NCBI RefSeq assembly: GCF_003001935.1
Contig: NZ_PVNG01000014.1
Span: forward strand, 186,001 to 250,000
Origin: Nonomuraea fuscirosea
GTDB taxonomy: Bacteria; Actinomycetota; Actinomycetes; Streptosporangiales; Streptosporangiaceae
DNA length: 64,000 nt
Direction of reading: 5' to 3'
The notes below the pieces were generated by a model. That model did no database searches. It was not told the DNA's origin and was given only the letters and a program-made list of their open reading frames with translations. Each line of letters opens with the position of its first letter. The stretch's first letter is position 1. Below are positions 8,106 through 16,174 of the stretch, in pieces. Position numbers and translations under genes: made by a program.

Positions 8106-8897
8106 TCAGAGCGCCTCCTCCCCGTCGAACGGCTCCCCCATGACCGGCACGGCGGCCAGCAGCTCGCGCGTGTACGGATGCGCCGGCGCGGACAGCACGC
8201 TCTCGGTCTCCCCCGACTCCACGATCCGGCCGTGCCGCATGACGCTCACGGTGTCGCACACGTACCGGACGACGGCGAGGTTGTGCGAGATGAACAGGAC
8301 GGTCAGGTCCAGCTCGGCGCGCAGCTCGCGGAGCAGGTTGAGCACGACGCCCTGCACGGAGACGTCGAGCGCGGAGGTGATCTCGTCGGCGATGACGACG
8401 TCCGGCTCGGCGGCCAGCGCCCTGGCTATGGTGACGCGCTGGCACTGGCCGCCGGAGAAGGCCGAGGGGAGGTCGCCGGCCCGCTTCGGGTCGAGGTGGA
8501 CCAGGCCCAGCAGCTCCTCGACCCTGCGCTGTCTGTCCGCCCTGGACAGGCGGCGGCCGGTGGCGCGCATGGCCTCCGCGATCGAGACCCCGACGGGCAT
8601 CCTGGGGTCGAGCGCCGCGTACGGGTCCTGGAAGACGAGCTGGACCCGCCTGCGGGCGGTGCGCGCGGCGGCGGAGCTCCCGGCGATGTCGGCGCCGTCC
8701 AGCCGGATGGTGCCGGCCACGGGCCTGACCAGCCCCACAGCGGCGGCGGCCAGGGTGGACTTGCCCGAGCCCGACTCGCCGACGAGCCCGTGGACGCCGC
8801 CCGAGGCGACGGTGAGGTCCACGCCGTCCACGGCGACGTGCGCGCCGGCGCCGTGCCCGTAACGCACGGTCGTGCCGGTGAATTCGAGTGTGCTCAC
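8106..8897 (-). CDS. Peptide/nickel-type ABC transporter ATP-binding protein (DppF-like)
   Basis: Cytoplasmic ATPase of an oligopeptide-type importer, 263 residues from GTG 8897, which overlaps the preceding stop as GTGA. Walker A is GESGSGKST, the Q-loop is LVFQDPYAAL, the signature is SGGQCQRVTIARAL, Walker B is DVVIADEI (Glu), the D-loop is TSALDV and the H-loop His is in FISHNLAVV. The C-terminal HPYTRELLAAVP is the DppF/OppF hallmark. It would pair with the ATPase half of the fused upstream protein. Confidence 0.93.
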   Translation of the reverse strand: MSTLEFTGTTVRYGHGAGAHVAVDGVDLTVASGGVHGLVGESGSGKSTLAAAAVGLVRPVAGTIRLDGADIAGSSAAARTARRRVQLVFQDPYAALDPRMPVGVSIAEAMRATGRRLSRADRQRRVEELLGLVHLDPKRAGDLPSAFSGGQCQRVTIARALAAEPDVVIADEITSALDVSVQGVVLNLLRELRAELDLTVLFISHNLAVVRYVCDTVSVMRHGRIVESGETESVLSAPAHPYTRELLAAVPVMGEPFDGEEAL

Positions 8898-10618
8898 GCT
8901 CGCGCCTCCTCGGCGACGCCGCCGCTCTCGTCGATGACGGGCAGCGGGCGGGTTCGGTCGGTGCCCATGTGCGGGACGCACGCCACCAGGGCCCGCGTGT
9001 ACGGGTGCCGCGCCTCGTCCAGCCGCGCCGCGGCCACCTCCTCGACGATCTGCCCGTCCTTCATCACCAGCACCCGGTCACAGAACCCGCTGACCAGCGC
9101 GATGTCGTGGGAGATGAACAGGATGGCGCTGCCGGTCCGCCGCCGCGCGTCGCGCAGCACGCGCAGCACCTGGCGCTGCACGGTCACGTCGAGCGCGGTC
9201 GTCGGCTCGTCCGCGATGACCAGCCGCGGCCGGCCCATGAGCCCCATCCCGATCATGGCCCGCTGCCGCATGCCGCCGGACAGCTCGTGCGGGTACTGGC
9301 GGGCGCGGCGCTCGGGCCGCGCGATCCCGACCGAGGCGAGCACGTCCCTGGCCCGGTGCCGGGCCGCGGCCCTGGGGACGCCGTCGTGGGTCCGGCTCAC
9401 CTCGGTGAGCTGCCGGCCGACCGTGAGCGAGGGGTTGAGCGAGGTGAGCGGGTCCTGGAAGACCACGGCCAGCTCCAGGCCGAGCCTGCGGCGGTCGGCG
9501 GCGCGCGGCGCGGCGGTCATGTCGATGCCCTGGAAGCTCAGCCGGGTGGCGTCGATCGCGGCCTCGGGGCCGAGCAGGCCGGCGACGGCCATGGCGGTGA
9601 CGGACTTGCCCGACCCCGAGGCGCCGACGATGCCGACGGTCTCCCCGGGCCGGATGGTCAGGCTCACGCCGCGTACCCGCTCGACGAGCCGTCCTTGCCG
9701 GTCGGGGAAGCTGACGCGCAGGTCCTCGACCTCCACGAGCACCTCAGGATCGCCGGCCCCGGCCCGTGCGCGTGCCTTGCTCGCCCGGGGCCGCAGGGGC
9801 GTCTTCGAGGCGGACTCGCCGGTCAGCGAGCCGATCGCGTTGAGGATCAGGCCGGTGAGGACGATCGCGATGCCGGGGCCGAGGGCCGCCATCGGGTTGA
9901 CGTAGATGCGCGCGATGCCTTCGCGCAGCAGGCGGCCCCAGTCGAAGCCGGGGGCCTGCACGCCCAGGCCGAGGAACGACAGCCCGGCGAAGGAGAGCAG
10001 CGCGGTGGAGGCGTACGCGGCGGTGTTGACCAGCATCGGCGGCGCGATGTTGGGGATCACGTGGCGGAGGATGACGCCGGCCGGTCCGACGCCGACGATC
10101 CTGGCGGCCCGGACGAAGTCGCGCCCGGTCACAGAGGAGGCCAGCGTGTACGTCAGCCGCGCGATCGACGGCACCCCCGCGAACCCCACGGCCAGCATGG
10201 CGCCGCTCGCGGTGGCGCCCCAGATCACGGAGAAGAACAGCGCGAGCAGCAGCCACGGGAACGACAGCAGGATGTCGATGAACGCGCTGACCAGCCGCCG
10301 CAGCGGGCAGGGCAGCACGGTCGCGACGACGCCGAGCACGATCCCGCCGCTCACGGCGACGGCCGTGGCCCCGAGCGCGAGCAGCACCGACAGCCGGGCC
10401 GCGATGAGCACGCGGGCCAGGACGTCTCGGCCGAGGTCGTCGGTGCCGAACGGATGGGCGGCGCTCGGCCCCTGGACGCGGTCGGCCACGGAGGTCGCGG
10501 TGGCGGCGTCGCCCCACACGTACGGCGCGAGCACGATGACGAGCAGCAGCGCGAACGCGCCGAGAACGGTCACGACGCCTTGCGGGCCGCGCAGCCCGCG
10601 CGGGAGGCCGGAGCGCAC
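8894..10618 (-). CDS. Fused ABC permease (DppC-like) and ATPase (DppD-like)
   Basis: A 574-residue single polypeptide. Residues 1 to about 265 are a DppC-type inner-membrane permease with the N-terminal HPFGTDDLGRDVLARVL motif and the EAA-like loop FVRAARIVGVGPAGVILRHV. An Arg/Ala-rich linker follows (residues 270-290). Residues 290-574 are a complete DppD-type ATPase: Walker A GASGSGKSVT, VVFQDPLTSLNPSLTVG, SGGMRQRAMIG, VIADEPTTALDV, FISHDIALV and C-terminal HPYTRALVACVP. In most bacteria these are two genes. The frame is continuous with no sign of an assembly error. Coupled by GTGA to the second ATPase gene and four bases after the DppB-like permease. Confidence 0.92.
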   Translation of the reverse strand: MRSGLPRGLRGPQGVVTVLGAFALLLVIVLAPYVWGDAATATSVADRVQGPSAAHPFGTDDLGRDVLARVLIAARLSVLLALGATAVAVSGGIVLGVVATVLPCPLRRLVSAFIDILLSFPWLLLALFFSVIWGATASGAMLAVGFAGVPSIARLTYTLASSVTGRDFVRAARIVGVGPAGVILRHVIPNIAPPMLVNTAAYASTALLSFAGLSFLGLGVQAPGFDWGRLLREGIARIYVNPMAALGPGIAIVLTGLILNAIGSLTGESASKTPLRPRASKARARAGAGDPEVLVEVEDLRVSFPDRQGRLVERVRGVSLTIRPGETVGIVGASGSGKSVTAMAVAGLLGPEAAIDATRLSFQGIDMTAAPRAADRRRLGLELAVVFQDPLTSLNPSLTVGRQLTEVSRTHDGVPRAAARHRARDVLASVGIARPERRARQYPHELSGGMRQRAMIGMGLMGRPRLVIADEPTTALDVTVQRQVLRVLRDARRRTGSAILFISHDIALVSGFCDRVLVMKDGQIVEEVAAARLDEARHPYTRALVACVPHMGTDRTRPLPVIDESGGVAEEARA

Positions 10619-10622
10619 GATG

Positions 10623-11669
10623 TCAGCCCTCCATGATCGACGAACGGGGGTCGAGGGTGGCCAGAACCAGGTCGATGAGCAGATTGAGGCCGAGGACGAG
10701 CACGGCGTAGACGAGGACGACCCCCTGGATCATCGGATAGTCCTTCGCCGTGATCGACGAGACGATCGTCGAGCCGAGCCCTGGGATCACGAACACGGCC
10801 TCGATGAGCACGGTGCCGGCCACGAGCCCGGTGAGGATGAGCCCTCCGGTCGTGAGCGCGGCGGTGATCATGTTGGGCAGCGCGTGCCGCAGGTAGAGCA
10901 GGCGCGCGGGCAGCCGTTTGCCGCGCGCGGTCGTCATGTACGGGGTCTCCAGCACGGCCAGCATCTCCACGTGCACGATCCGGGCGAGGTAGGCCAGCGG
11001 CCCGACGGCCAGGGCGGCGACCGGCAGCACGGCCTGGGCGGCCCCGCCCCATCCGGCCACGGGCAGCGCGTTCAGCGTGACGCCGAACAGCGCGATGAGG
11101 CCGACGGCGAGCAGGAAGTTCGGGATGGCGATCAGGCCGCTGAGCGCCCAGGAGACCCCGGCGCCGGCCGCGCGCCCGCGCCCGCCGCGCGCCGCTACCG
11201 CCGTGGCGACGCCGATGGGCACGGCGCCGAGCGCGGCAACGAGGAAGGCGAGCAGGGAGAGGACGAGCGTGGTGGGGAACCGGTCGGCGAGCGTGGCGGC
11301 CACGGGACGGTGGGACCGCAGCGAGACGCCGAGGTCGCCGTGCAGCAGGCCGCTCAGGTAGCCGGTGAACTGCCGCCAGGCCGGCTGGTCCAGCCCCAGC
11401 TCCGCCCGGGTGCGTTCGACCAGCTCGGGGGTCGCGCTGGGGCCGAGCGCGGCGCGGACGGGGTCGCCGGGCACGAGGTGCACGACGAGGAACGTGGCGA
11501 CCACGACGACGGCGAGCGAGACCAGCGCCCGGCCGAGGCGGCGCAGCACGAACGAGGCGCGGGGCGACAGCCGCGGCAGGGCGTGGCGATCCCCCCGGCG
11601 CGCCGGATCGGGCCCGGTGGCCGGTCCGGCGGGCGTCGGCCCGGTGGGGGTGGCCGGAGAGATCGCCAT
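10623..11669 (-). CDS. Peptide/nickel-type ABC transporter permease (DppB-like)
   Basis: 348-residue inner-membrane permease. After a Pro/Gly-rich cytoplasmic tail of about 40 residues come about six transmembrane segments, starting LVSLAVVVVATFLVVHLVPGDP. Family features are the first-periplasmic-loop sequence LGLDQPAWRQFTGYLSGLL and the EAA loop YMTTARGKRLPARLLYLRHA. The end is VIPGLGSTIVSSITAKDYPM followed by a final helix. It heads the membrane part of the importer and lies just after the binding-protein gene. Confidence 0.92.
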   Translation of the reverse strand: MAISPATPTGPTPAGPATGPDPARRGDRHALPRLSPRASFVLRRLGRALVSLAVVVVATFLVVHLVPGDPVRAALGPSATPELVERTRAELGLDQPAWRQFTGYLSGLLHGDLGVSLRSHRPVAATLADRFPTTLVLSLLAFLVAALGAVPIGVATAVAARGGRGRAAGAGVSWALSGLIAIPNFLLAVGLIALFGVTLNALPVAGWGGAAQAVLPVAALAVGPLAYLARIVHVEMLAVLETPYMTTARGKRLPARLLYLRHALPNMITAALTTGGLILTGLVAGTVLIEAVFVIPGLGSTIVSSITAKDYPMIQGVVLVYAVLVLGLNLLIDLVLATLDPRSSIMEG

Positions 11670-11673
11670 GGTG

Positions 11674-13281
11674 TCACCCCAGCATCCTGATCGTGGTGGG
11701 CGCGACGAAGTTCGGCTGCTCCAGCTCGACCCCGGACAGGTAGGTGCGCTGCTCGTTGTCGGCCAGCGGGAACACGTCGGTGCGCTCGACGAGCGCGGCC
11801 TCGGCCTGCTGCCACAGGTCGCACGTCGTCTCCGGCGTGGCGGTGGCGGCCTTCTTCGCCAGCGCCTCGTACTCGGGGTTGTCGACGAACATGAAGTTGT
11901 TGCCGCCCTTGTCGGGGGTCGCCCCGGCGAAGAACGTGCTCACCGTGACCGGGCCGCCGGGCGCGATCTGGACGAAGCCGGTGTCCCAGTCGAACGTCTG
12001 GAACAGCTGCTCCGACCAGGCGTTGGCGTCGTTCGCGGAGAGCTTGGTGGTGACGCCGAGCTTGTCCCAGGTCTGCTGGACCAGCTCGGCGGCGGGGGCG
12101 TGCGTGCCCGTGGCCGCGTCGTAGATGAACTTCACGGTCAGCGGCTTGCCGTCCTTCTCCCGTTTGCCGCCCGCGCCGAGCCGCCAGCCGGCCTGGTCGA
12201 GCAGGGATCCGGCCTTGGCCAGGTCGGTGGCGGGCAGCGTCCACTTCGGGCCGCCGGCCACGCACAGGAGCGGGTTCTTGACCACCAATGACCGGGAGTC
12301 CATCGCGGAGCCGTCGCTCACCACGTCGCCGATGGCCTTGCGGTCGAGCGCCGTGACGAGGGCCTGACGGACGAGCGGGTCGGAGGTGGGGCGCTCGGCG
12401 CGCTCGTTGAACAGCATCTCGCCGACCGGGTTGCGCACGCCGACCGAGCCGAGTTTCGCGCCGTCGAGGCGCTTGCGGTCGGTGCCGAGGACGACGGCCG
12501 CGTTGATCTCGCCGGACAGCAGCAGGTTGGCCGCGGTGCTCTCGTCGGTGACCACGCGGATCTCCAGGCTGTCCGGCAGGCCCTTCGTCTCGCTCGTGAC
12601 ACCCTTCGGGCCCCACGTGTAGTCCTTGCGCTTGGCGTAGGTGTACGTGGCGCCGGGGGTCGAGCCGCCCAGGGCGTACAGGCCGGTGCCGTCGGTCGTG
12701 GTCTTGAGCTTCGCGGGGTCGGCGAGGCCCGCCCCGCACACCATCTCGATCGTCCCCGTGTTGGCGAGCAGGAAGGGGTCGTTCTCCTTGGTGGTGACGG
12801 TGAGCGTGTTCCCCTCGGCCTCGGCCGAGACGCCCTTGTGGATCTGCGAGCCGTAGTAGAAGGTCGCGTGCTCGGGGTCGGCGTGGTAGTTGATGTTGTC
12901 CGCCGCCGTCTGGGCGGTGAACGGCTTGCCGTCGGAGCAGGTGACGCCGTCGTGCAGGGTGTAGGTGATCTTCTTGTCGCCCAGCTCCCAGCGGGTGGCC
13001 AGCCAGGGCTCGAACTTCCCGTCCGGGGTGGAGTAGACGAGCGACTCGTAGGCGTAGCCGACCATCTCGCGGGCGGCCAGGGAGACGCCGGTCAGCGGGT
13101 CGAGGTGGCCGGGGTCGGCGGAGATCGCCTTGACGAAGACGCCGCCGGAGACGTGCGTACCGGCTTCCGCCTGCCCGCCCGGGTCGCCGGAGCCGCCGCT
13201 CTGCCCGGAGCCGCACGCCGTCAGGCCGGTCGCGGCCAGGATGACGGCGACGGTCGCGGACGCCCTGCCGTGTCTGCTCAT
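11674..13281 (-). CDS. ABC transporter substrate-binding lipoprotein (SBP family 5)
   Basis: 535-residue extracytoplasmic binding protein. The signal peptide ends in the lipobox GLTAC with Cys23, so it is lipid-anchored, followed by a Gly/Ser linker. Family-5 features: VSGGVFVKAISADPGHLDPL, FEPWLATRWELGDKKITYTL, YTLHDGVTCSDGKPFTAQ, and the later LVRQALVTALDRKAIGDVV. The ATG at 13281 has GAAGGA seven bases upstream and overlaps the HyuA stop (ATGA), so the longer open frame to 14391 is only antisense shadow. Such proteins bind peptides, opines or other small ligands; the ligand here is unknown. Confidence 0.92.
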   Translation of the reverse strand: MSRHGRASATVAVILAATGLTACGSGQSGGSGDPGGQAEAGTHVSGGVFVKAISADPGHLDPLTGVSLAAREMVGYAYESLVYSTPDGKFEPWLATRWELGDKKITYTLHDGVTCSDGKPFTAQTAADNINYHADPEHATFYYGSQIHKGVSAEAEGNTLTVTTKENDPFLLANTGTIEMVCGAGLADPAKLKTTTDGTGLYALGGSTPGATYTYAKRKDYTWGPKGVTSETKGLPDSLEIRVVTDESTAANLLLSGEINAAVVLGTDRKRLDGAKLGSVGVRNPVGEMLFNERAERPTSDPLVRQALVTALDRKAIGDVVSDGSAMDSRSLVVKNPLLCVAGGPKWTLPATDLAKAGSLLDQAGWRLGAGGKREKDGKPLTVKFIYDAATGTHAPAAELVQQTWDKLGVTTKLSANDANAWSEQLFQTFDWDTGFVQIAPGGPVTVSTFFAGATPDKGGNNFMFVDNPEYEALAKKAATATPETTCDLWQQAEAALVERTDVFPLADNEQRTYLSGVELEQPNFVAPTTIRMLG

Positions 13282-14855
13282 GTTGGTTCCTTCCGTCCGA
13301 TGTGGGCCACCGGCCCCGCGGCCTTGACCGCGACCTTGAGCGTGGGCTGCGTCACGTACGTCACCGGCGTCTCCAGCACGTCGATGACCTCGACGCGGGC
13401 GGGGTCGGCCCCCGCCTGCACGGCCTTGTCGATCGCCGCCTTGCTGGCCTCCTCGATGGCGGCCACGCGGTCGGCGACGGCGCACAGCCGGTCGGCCCGG
13501 CCGCCCGCGAGGGCGATCGCGGCGCCGACCGCGTTCGCGACCGCGCCGCGTTCCGGCCGGACGACCTCGCTGGCGCCGAGGACCCGGTCGGGGACGAGGA
13601 ACTCGCCACCGCCGACGACCACCAGCGGCAGCCCGGTGCGCCCGAGCGACATGCGCTCGACGGCCGACTCGATCCGGTCGTGCGCGACGGCCAGCGCCTC
13701 GGCCAGCCCCTTGCGTACGGACCGGTCCAGCGGCGGCAGCTCCCGGCCCGCCACGACCGCGCCGGCCGTGGCCGCCGCGTCGGTGAGGGTCGGGGTGGAG
13801 CCGCCGAACAGCAGCGCCTCCTCCGCGATGCGGTAGCCGACCGAGTCGGTGCCCGGCGTGCCCGCGGCCACGTCCACGATGGTGCCGCCGCCGACGCCGA
13901 GGCTGAGGATGTCCGGCATGCGGAAGTTCGTCCGTACGCCGCCGACCTCGCGCGGCAGCGTCGACTCCCTGGGGAAGCGGCCGACCAGGACGCCGAGGTC
14001 GCTGGTGGTGCCGCCGACGTCGATGACGATGGCGTCGTCCGCGCCGGACAGGGCGGCGGCGCCGCGGATCGAGTTCGCGGGGCCGGAGCCGATCGTCAGC
14101 ACGGGGTAGCGGGCGGCGTACTCGACGGCCATGAACGTGCCGTCGTTCTGCGCGAAGAACGTGGCCGCGTCCAGCCCGTGCTCGACGACGACGGTCGTGA
14201 GCGCGGAGGTGATGTCGCGCGCCACCGCGTAGAGTGCGGCGTTGAGCACGGTCGCGTTCTCGCGTTCGAGCAGGCCCAGCGCCCCGATCTCGCTGCTCAG
14301 GGAGATCGGCACGTCCACGCCCACGTGGTCCTGGACGAGCGCCTCCACCTCCAGCTCCTGCTCGGGGAAGGACGGGCTGAAGATGCCGCACACGGCGACC
14401 GCGTCGAAACGGCCCTCCAGCTCGTCGAGCAGCCGGCGGACGGCGTCGCGGTCCAGCTCGGCGATGGGGTAGCCGTCCACGAGGTGCCCACCGCCGGCCA
14501 GCACGTACCCGGCCAGGACCGCCTGGCGCAGGTCGGCCGGCCAGCCGGCGAGCGGCGGGTAGACGGTGGAGGCCGGCGCGCCGAGCCGGATCACGGCGAC
14601 CCGGCCCAGGTCGCGGCGGCGCACGATCGCGTTCGTCGCGTGCGTGGTGCCGAGCATCACCCGCGAGACCGCGCCCCGGTCGGGGCCGAGCTGGTCCAGC
14701 ACGGCGGCCAGGCTCGACCTGATGCCCGCGGTGACGTCGCCGGTGGTGGCGCTCTTCGTCCAGGCGATGACCTCACCCGACGGGGAGATCACCACGGCGT
14801 CGGTGTTGGTGCCGCCGACGTCGATGCCGACGGACAGGTCGGTGCGGGCGTTCAT
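13278..14855 (-). CDS. Hydantoinase/oxoprolinase family protein (HyuA subunit-like)
   Basis: 525-residue ASKHA-fold protein that normally uses ATP to open or modify cyclic amides (hydantoin, 5-oxoproline) or related ketone substrates. Phosphate-1 motif GIDVGGTNTDAV is at the N-terminus, the family element MLGTTHATNAIVRR follows, and the second nucleotide-binding motif VIDVGGTTSDLGVL lies near residue 270. It is the short HyuA-type subunit without a fused HyuB. The partner here is the DUF917 protein immediately upstream, a pairing known in many genomes. Start and SD (GGAGGACGCCG ATG) are duplicated upstream, and a 13-codon mini-ORF ends across this ATG. Confidence 0.9.
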   Translation of the reverse strand: MNARTDLSVGIDVGGTNTDAVVISPSGEVIAWTKSATTGDVTAGIRSSLAAVLDQLGPDRGAVSRVMLGTTHATNAIVRRRDLGRVAVIRLGAPASTVYPPLAGWPADLRQAVLAGYVLAGGGHLVDGYPIAELDRDAVRRLLDELEGRFDAVAVCGIFSPSFPEQELEVEALVQDHVGVDVPISLSSEIGALGLLERENATVLNAALYAVARDITSALTTVVVEHGLDAATFFAQNDGTFMAVEYAARYPVLTIGSGPANSIRGAAALSGADDAIVIDVGGTTSDLGVLVGRFPRESTLPREVGGVRTNFRMPDILSLGVGGGTIVDVAAGTPGTDSVGYRIAEEALLFGGSTPTLTDAAATAGAVVAGRELPPLDRSVRKGLAEALAVAHDRIESAVERMSLGRTGLPLVVVGGGEFLVPDRVLGASEVVRPERGAVANAVGAAIALAGGRADRLCAVADRVAAIEEASKAAIDKAVQAGADPARVEVIDVLETPVTYVTQPTLKVAVKAAGPVAHIGRKEPT

Positions 14856-14904
14856 CGGCGTCCTCCGACGGACGGGTCGGTGCGGGTGCTCATCGGCGTC
14901 CTCC
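14829..14904 (-). repeat. Two-copy 38-bp repeat at the DUF917-hyuA junction
   Basis: Units 14867-14904 and 14829-14866 (minus strand) both read GGAGGACGCCGATG followed by A(G/A)C(A/G)CCCGCACCGACC. The repeat contains SD, start codon and about nine codons. The two encoded N-termini are recognisably alike (MSTRTDPSVG and MNARTDLSVG). Confidence 0.85.
14852..14893 (-). CDS. 13-codon mini-ORF bridging DUF917 gene and hyuA
   Basis: ATG 14893 overlaps the DUF917 stop (ATGA), runs 13 codons (MSTRTDPSVGGRR) and stops at TGA 14854-14852, which overlaps the hyuA ATG (ATGA). Each start is preceded by the identical SD GGAGGACGCCG. It is a truncated copy of the hyuA 5' end. A function as a relay for coupled translation is inferred; the peptide itself may do nothing. 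Confidence 0.45.
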   Translation of the reverse strand: MSTRTDPSVGGRR

Positions 14905-16101
14905 GTCGAACGGGACGTAGTCGAGGTCGTATCCGAACGCCCTGGGGCCGGTCAGCTCCAGGCCGCGCTCGGTGCGCCACAGCGGGTCGCACGCCCACGC
15001 CAGCACGCTGACCCGCTGGCCGAAACGGAGCAGCTCGGTGGAGATCGCCTCACCGGTCTCGGAGTCGACCACGGTGATGAGGTCGGGAACGCTGGCGACG
15101 ACGACACCGTCCTCGATGATCACCAGGTTCTCGTTCTGGATCTCGACCCGGGTGAGGCGGCCCCGGTCGGCGCCGACGCCCTCGACGGTCACCGACCCGC
15201 GGGTGAAGCCGCCCTCGGTGTTGCGCTCGACGTCGATCACCTTGCCCGAGACGACGACCGTGGCGGCCAGTTCGGCGGCCAGTTCCGAGACGGGCTCGGA
15301 CGCGGCGAGCAGGCGGCGGCCGACCTGGACGGCGCGGCTCACCGTGCCCTCGATGACGGCGCCGGGAGCGGTCTCGGCGGTGAGCACGTAGTGGGCGCCG
15401 AGCGAGATCGCGCCGCTGGCCACGGTGATGGCGCGGGCGTGGCGCTCCAGCCAGGCGAGGTTGATCGTCCGCAGCACCGAGACGTTGCCGATGGTGTCGG
15501 CCATGACGGCGAACTCGCTCGGCAGCCCGGCCACGTTCATCGAGATCATCGTGCCCTGGGGGAAGGCGCGGCCCATGCCGTCGGCGTCGAGGACCTTGAG
15601 CCCCATCCCCGCGGCCCAGCCCACCGGGGCCACGCCGTTGCTGCCGCCGATCTCGGCCGCCATCACCGCCGTCATCGGGCGGCCCGTGATCCGTTCGACC
15701 TCGCGGACGATCGTCTCCGTCTGGCCCTCGGCGGGCAGCATCTCGATGCCGACCGACGGCGCCCCGATCGCCGACAGCACGATCACGGCGTCGTCCTCGG
15801 TGAGCTCCCCGACGGTGACGACGGGCACCGGGCCGTGCTTCTCGATCGCCGCCGCGACGGCCATCTGCTCGGTCTGGACGGCGCCTCCGCCGCCCGTGCC
15901 GAAGATGGCGGCGCCGGCCGCGAGGGCGGCGACGTCGTCCGCGGCGATCTCGCACAGGCGCGCGGGCGCGGCGGTCCTGGCGGTCGCGGCGGTTCCGGCG
16001 GTTCCGGCGGTTCCGGCGGGCGGGTGCGCGGACGTGGTCGTGGCGGCGGGCGGGTGCACGGGCGCGCCGCCGCCTCCGGTAGGCAGGTCCTGGTCGGGCA
16101 T
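14890..16101 (-). CDS. DUF917 family protein (S-methyl-thiohydantoin desulfurase-like)
   Basis: 403 residues. The core from about residue 50 has the DUF917 hallmark AAIFGTGGGG and then AAEIGGSNGVAPVGWAAGMG, GMGRAFPQGTM and a C-terminal beta-rich half ending YDLDYVPFDGGRR. DUF917 members accompany HyuA-like proteins and one is known to act on S-methyl thiohydantoins, so a cyclic amide substrate is a reasonable guess. The N-terminal 45 residues are a low-complexity Pro/Ala/Thr/Gly stretch encoded by 9-bp repeats around 15985-16018, absent from typical members. No SD precedes ATG 16101; a -10 hexamer ends six bases upstream, consistent with a leaderless mRNA. It is the first gene of the block. 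Confidence 0.85.
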   Translation of the reverse strand: MPDQDLPTGGGGAPVHPPAATTTSAHPPAGTAGTAGTAATARTAAPARLCEIAADDVAALAAGAAIFGTGGGGAVQTEQMAVAAAIEKHGPVPVVTVGELTEDDAVIVLSAIGAPSVGIEMLPAEGQTETIVREVERITGRPMTAVMAAEIGGSNGVAPVGWAAGMGLKVLDADGMGRAFPQGTMISMNVAGLPSEFAVMADTIGNVSVLRTINLAWLERHARAITVASGAISLGAHYVLTAETAPGAVIEGTVSRAVQVGRRLLAASEPVSELAAELAATVVVSGKVIDVERNTEGGFTRGSVTVEGVGADRGRLTRVEIQNENLVIIEDGVVVASVPDLITVVDSETGEAISTELLRFGQRVSVLAWACDPLWRTERGLELTGPRAFGYDLDYVPFDGGRR

Positions 16102-16136
16102 GTCTTGAGGCTAGGGAGCCCGGTCAAACCCAACAA
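16102..16136 (-). promoter_or_regulatory. Promoter of the minus-strand catabolic block, probably leaderless
   Basis: On the minus strand TTGTTG (16136-16131), a 17-base spacer and TAGCCT (16113-16108) lie six bases before ATG 16101. This places the transcription start at or next to the ATG. The 73-base divergent gap to the PucR gene must hold both promoters and any PucR operator. Confidence 0.55.
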
Positions 16137-16174
16137 TGTGCCAAGCACCCAGAGAAACACGCCAGACTGTGCTC

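Noticed and set aside
13282-14391. Upstream extension of the binding-protein frame to 905 codons
   Set aside because: Overlaps hyuA on the same strand in another frame; the lipoprotein signal peptide and SD fix the start at 13281.
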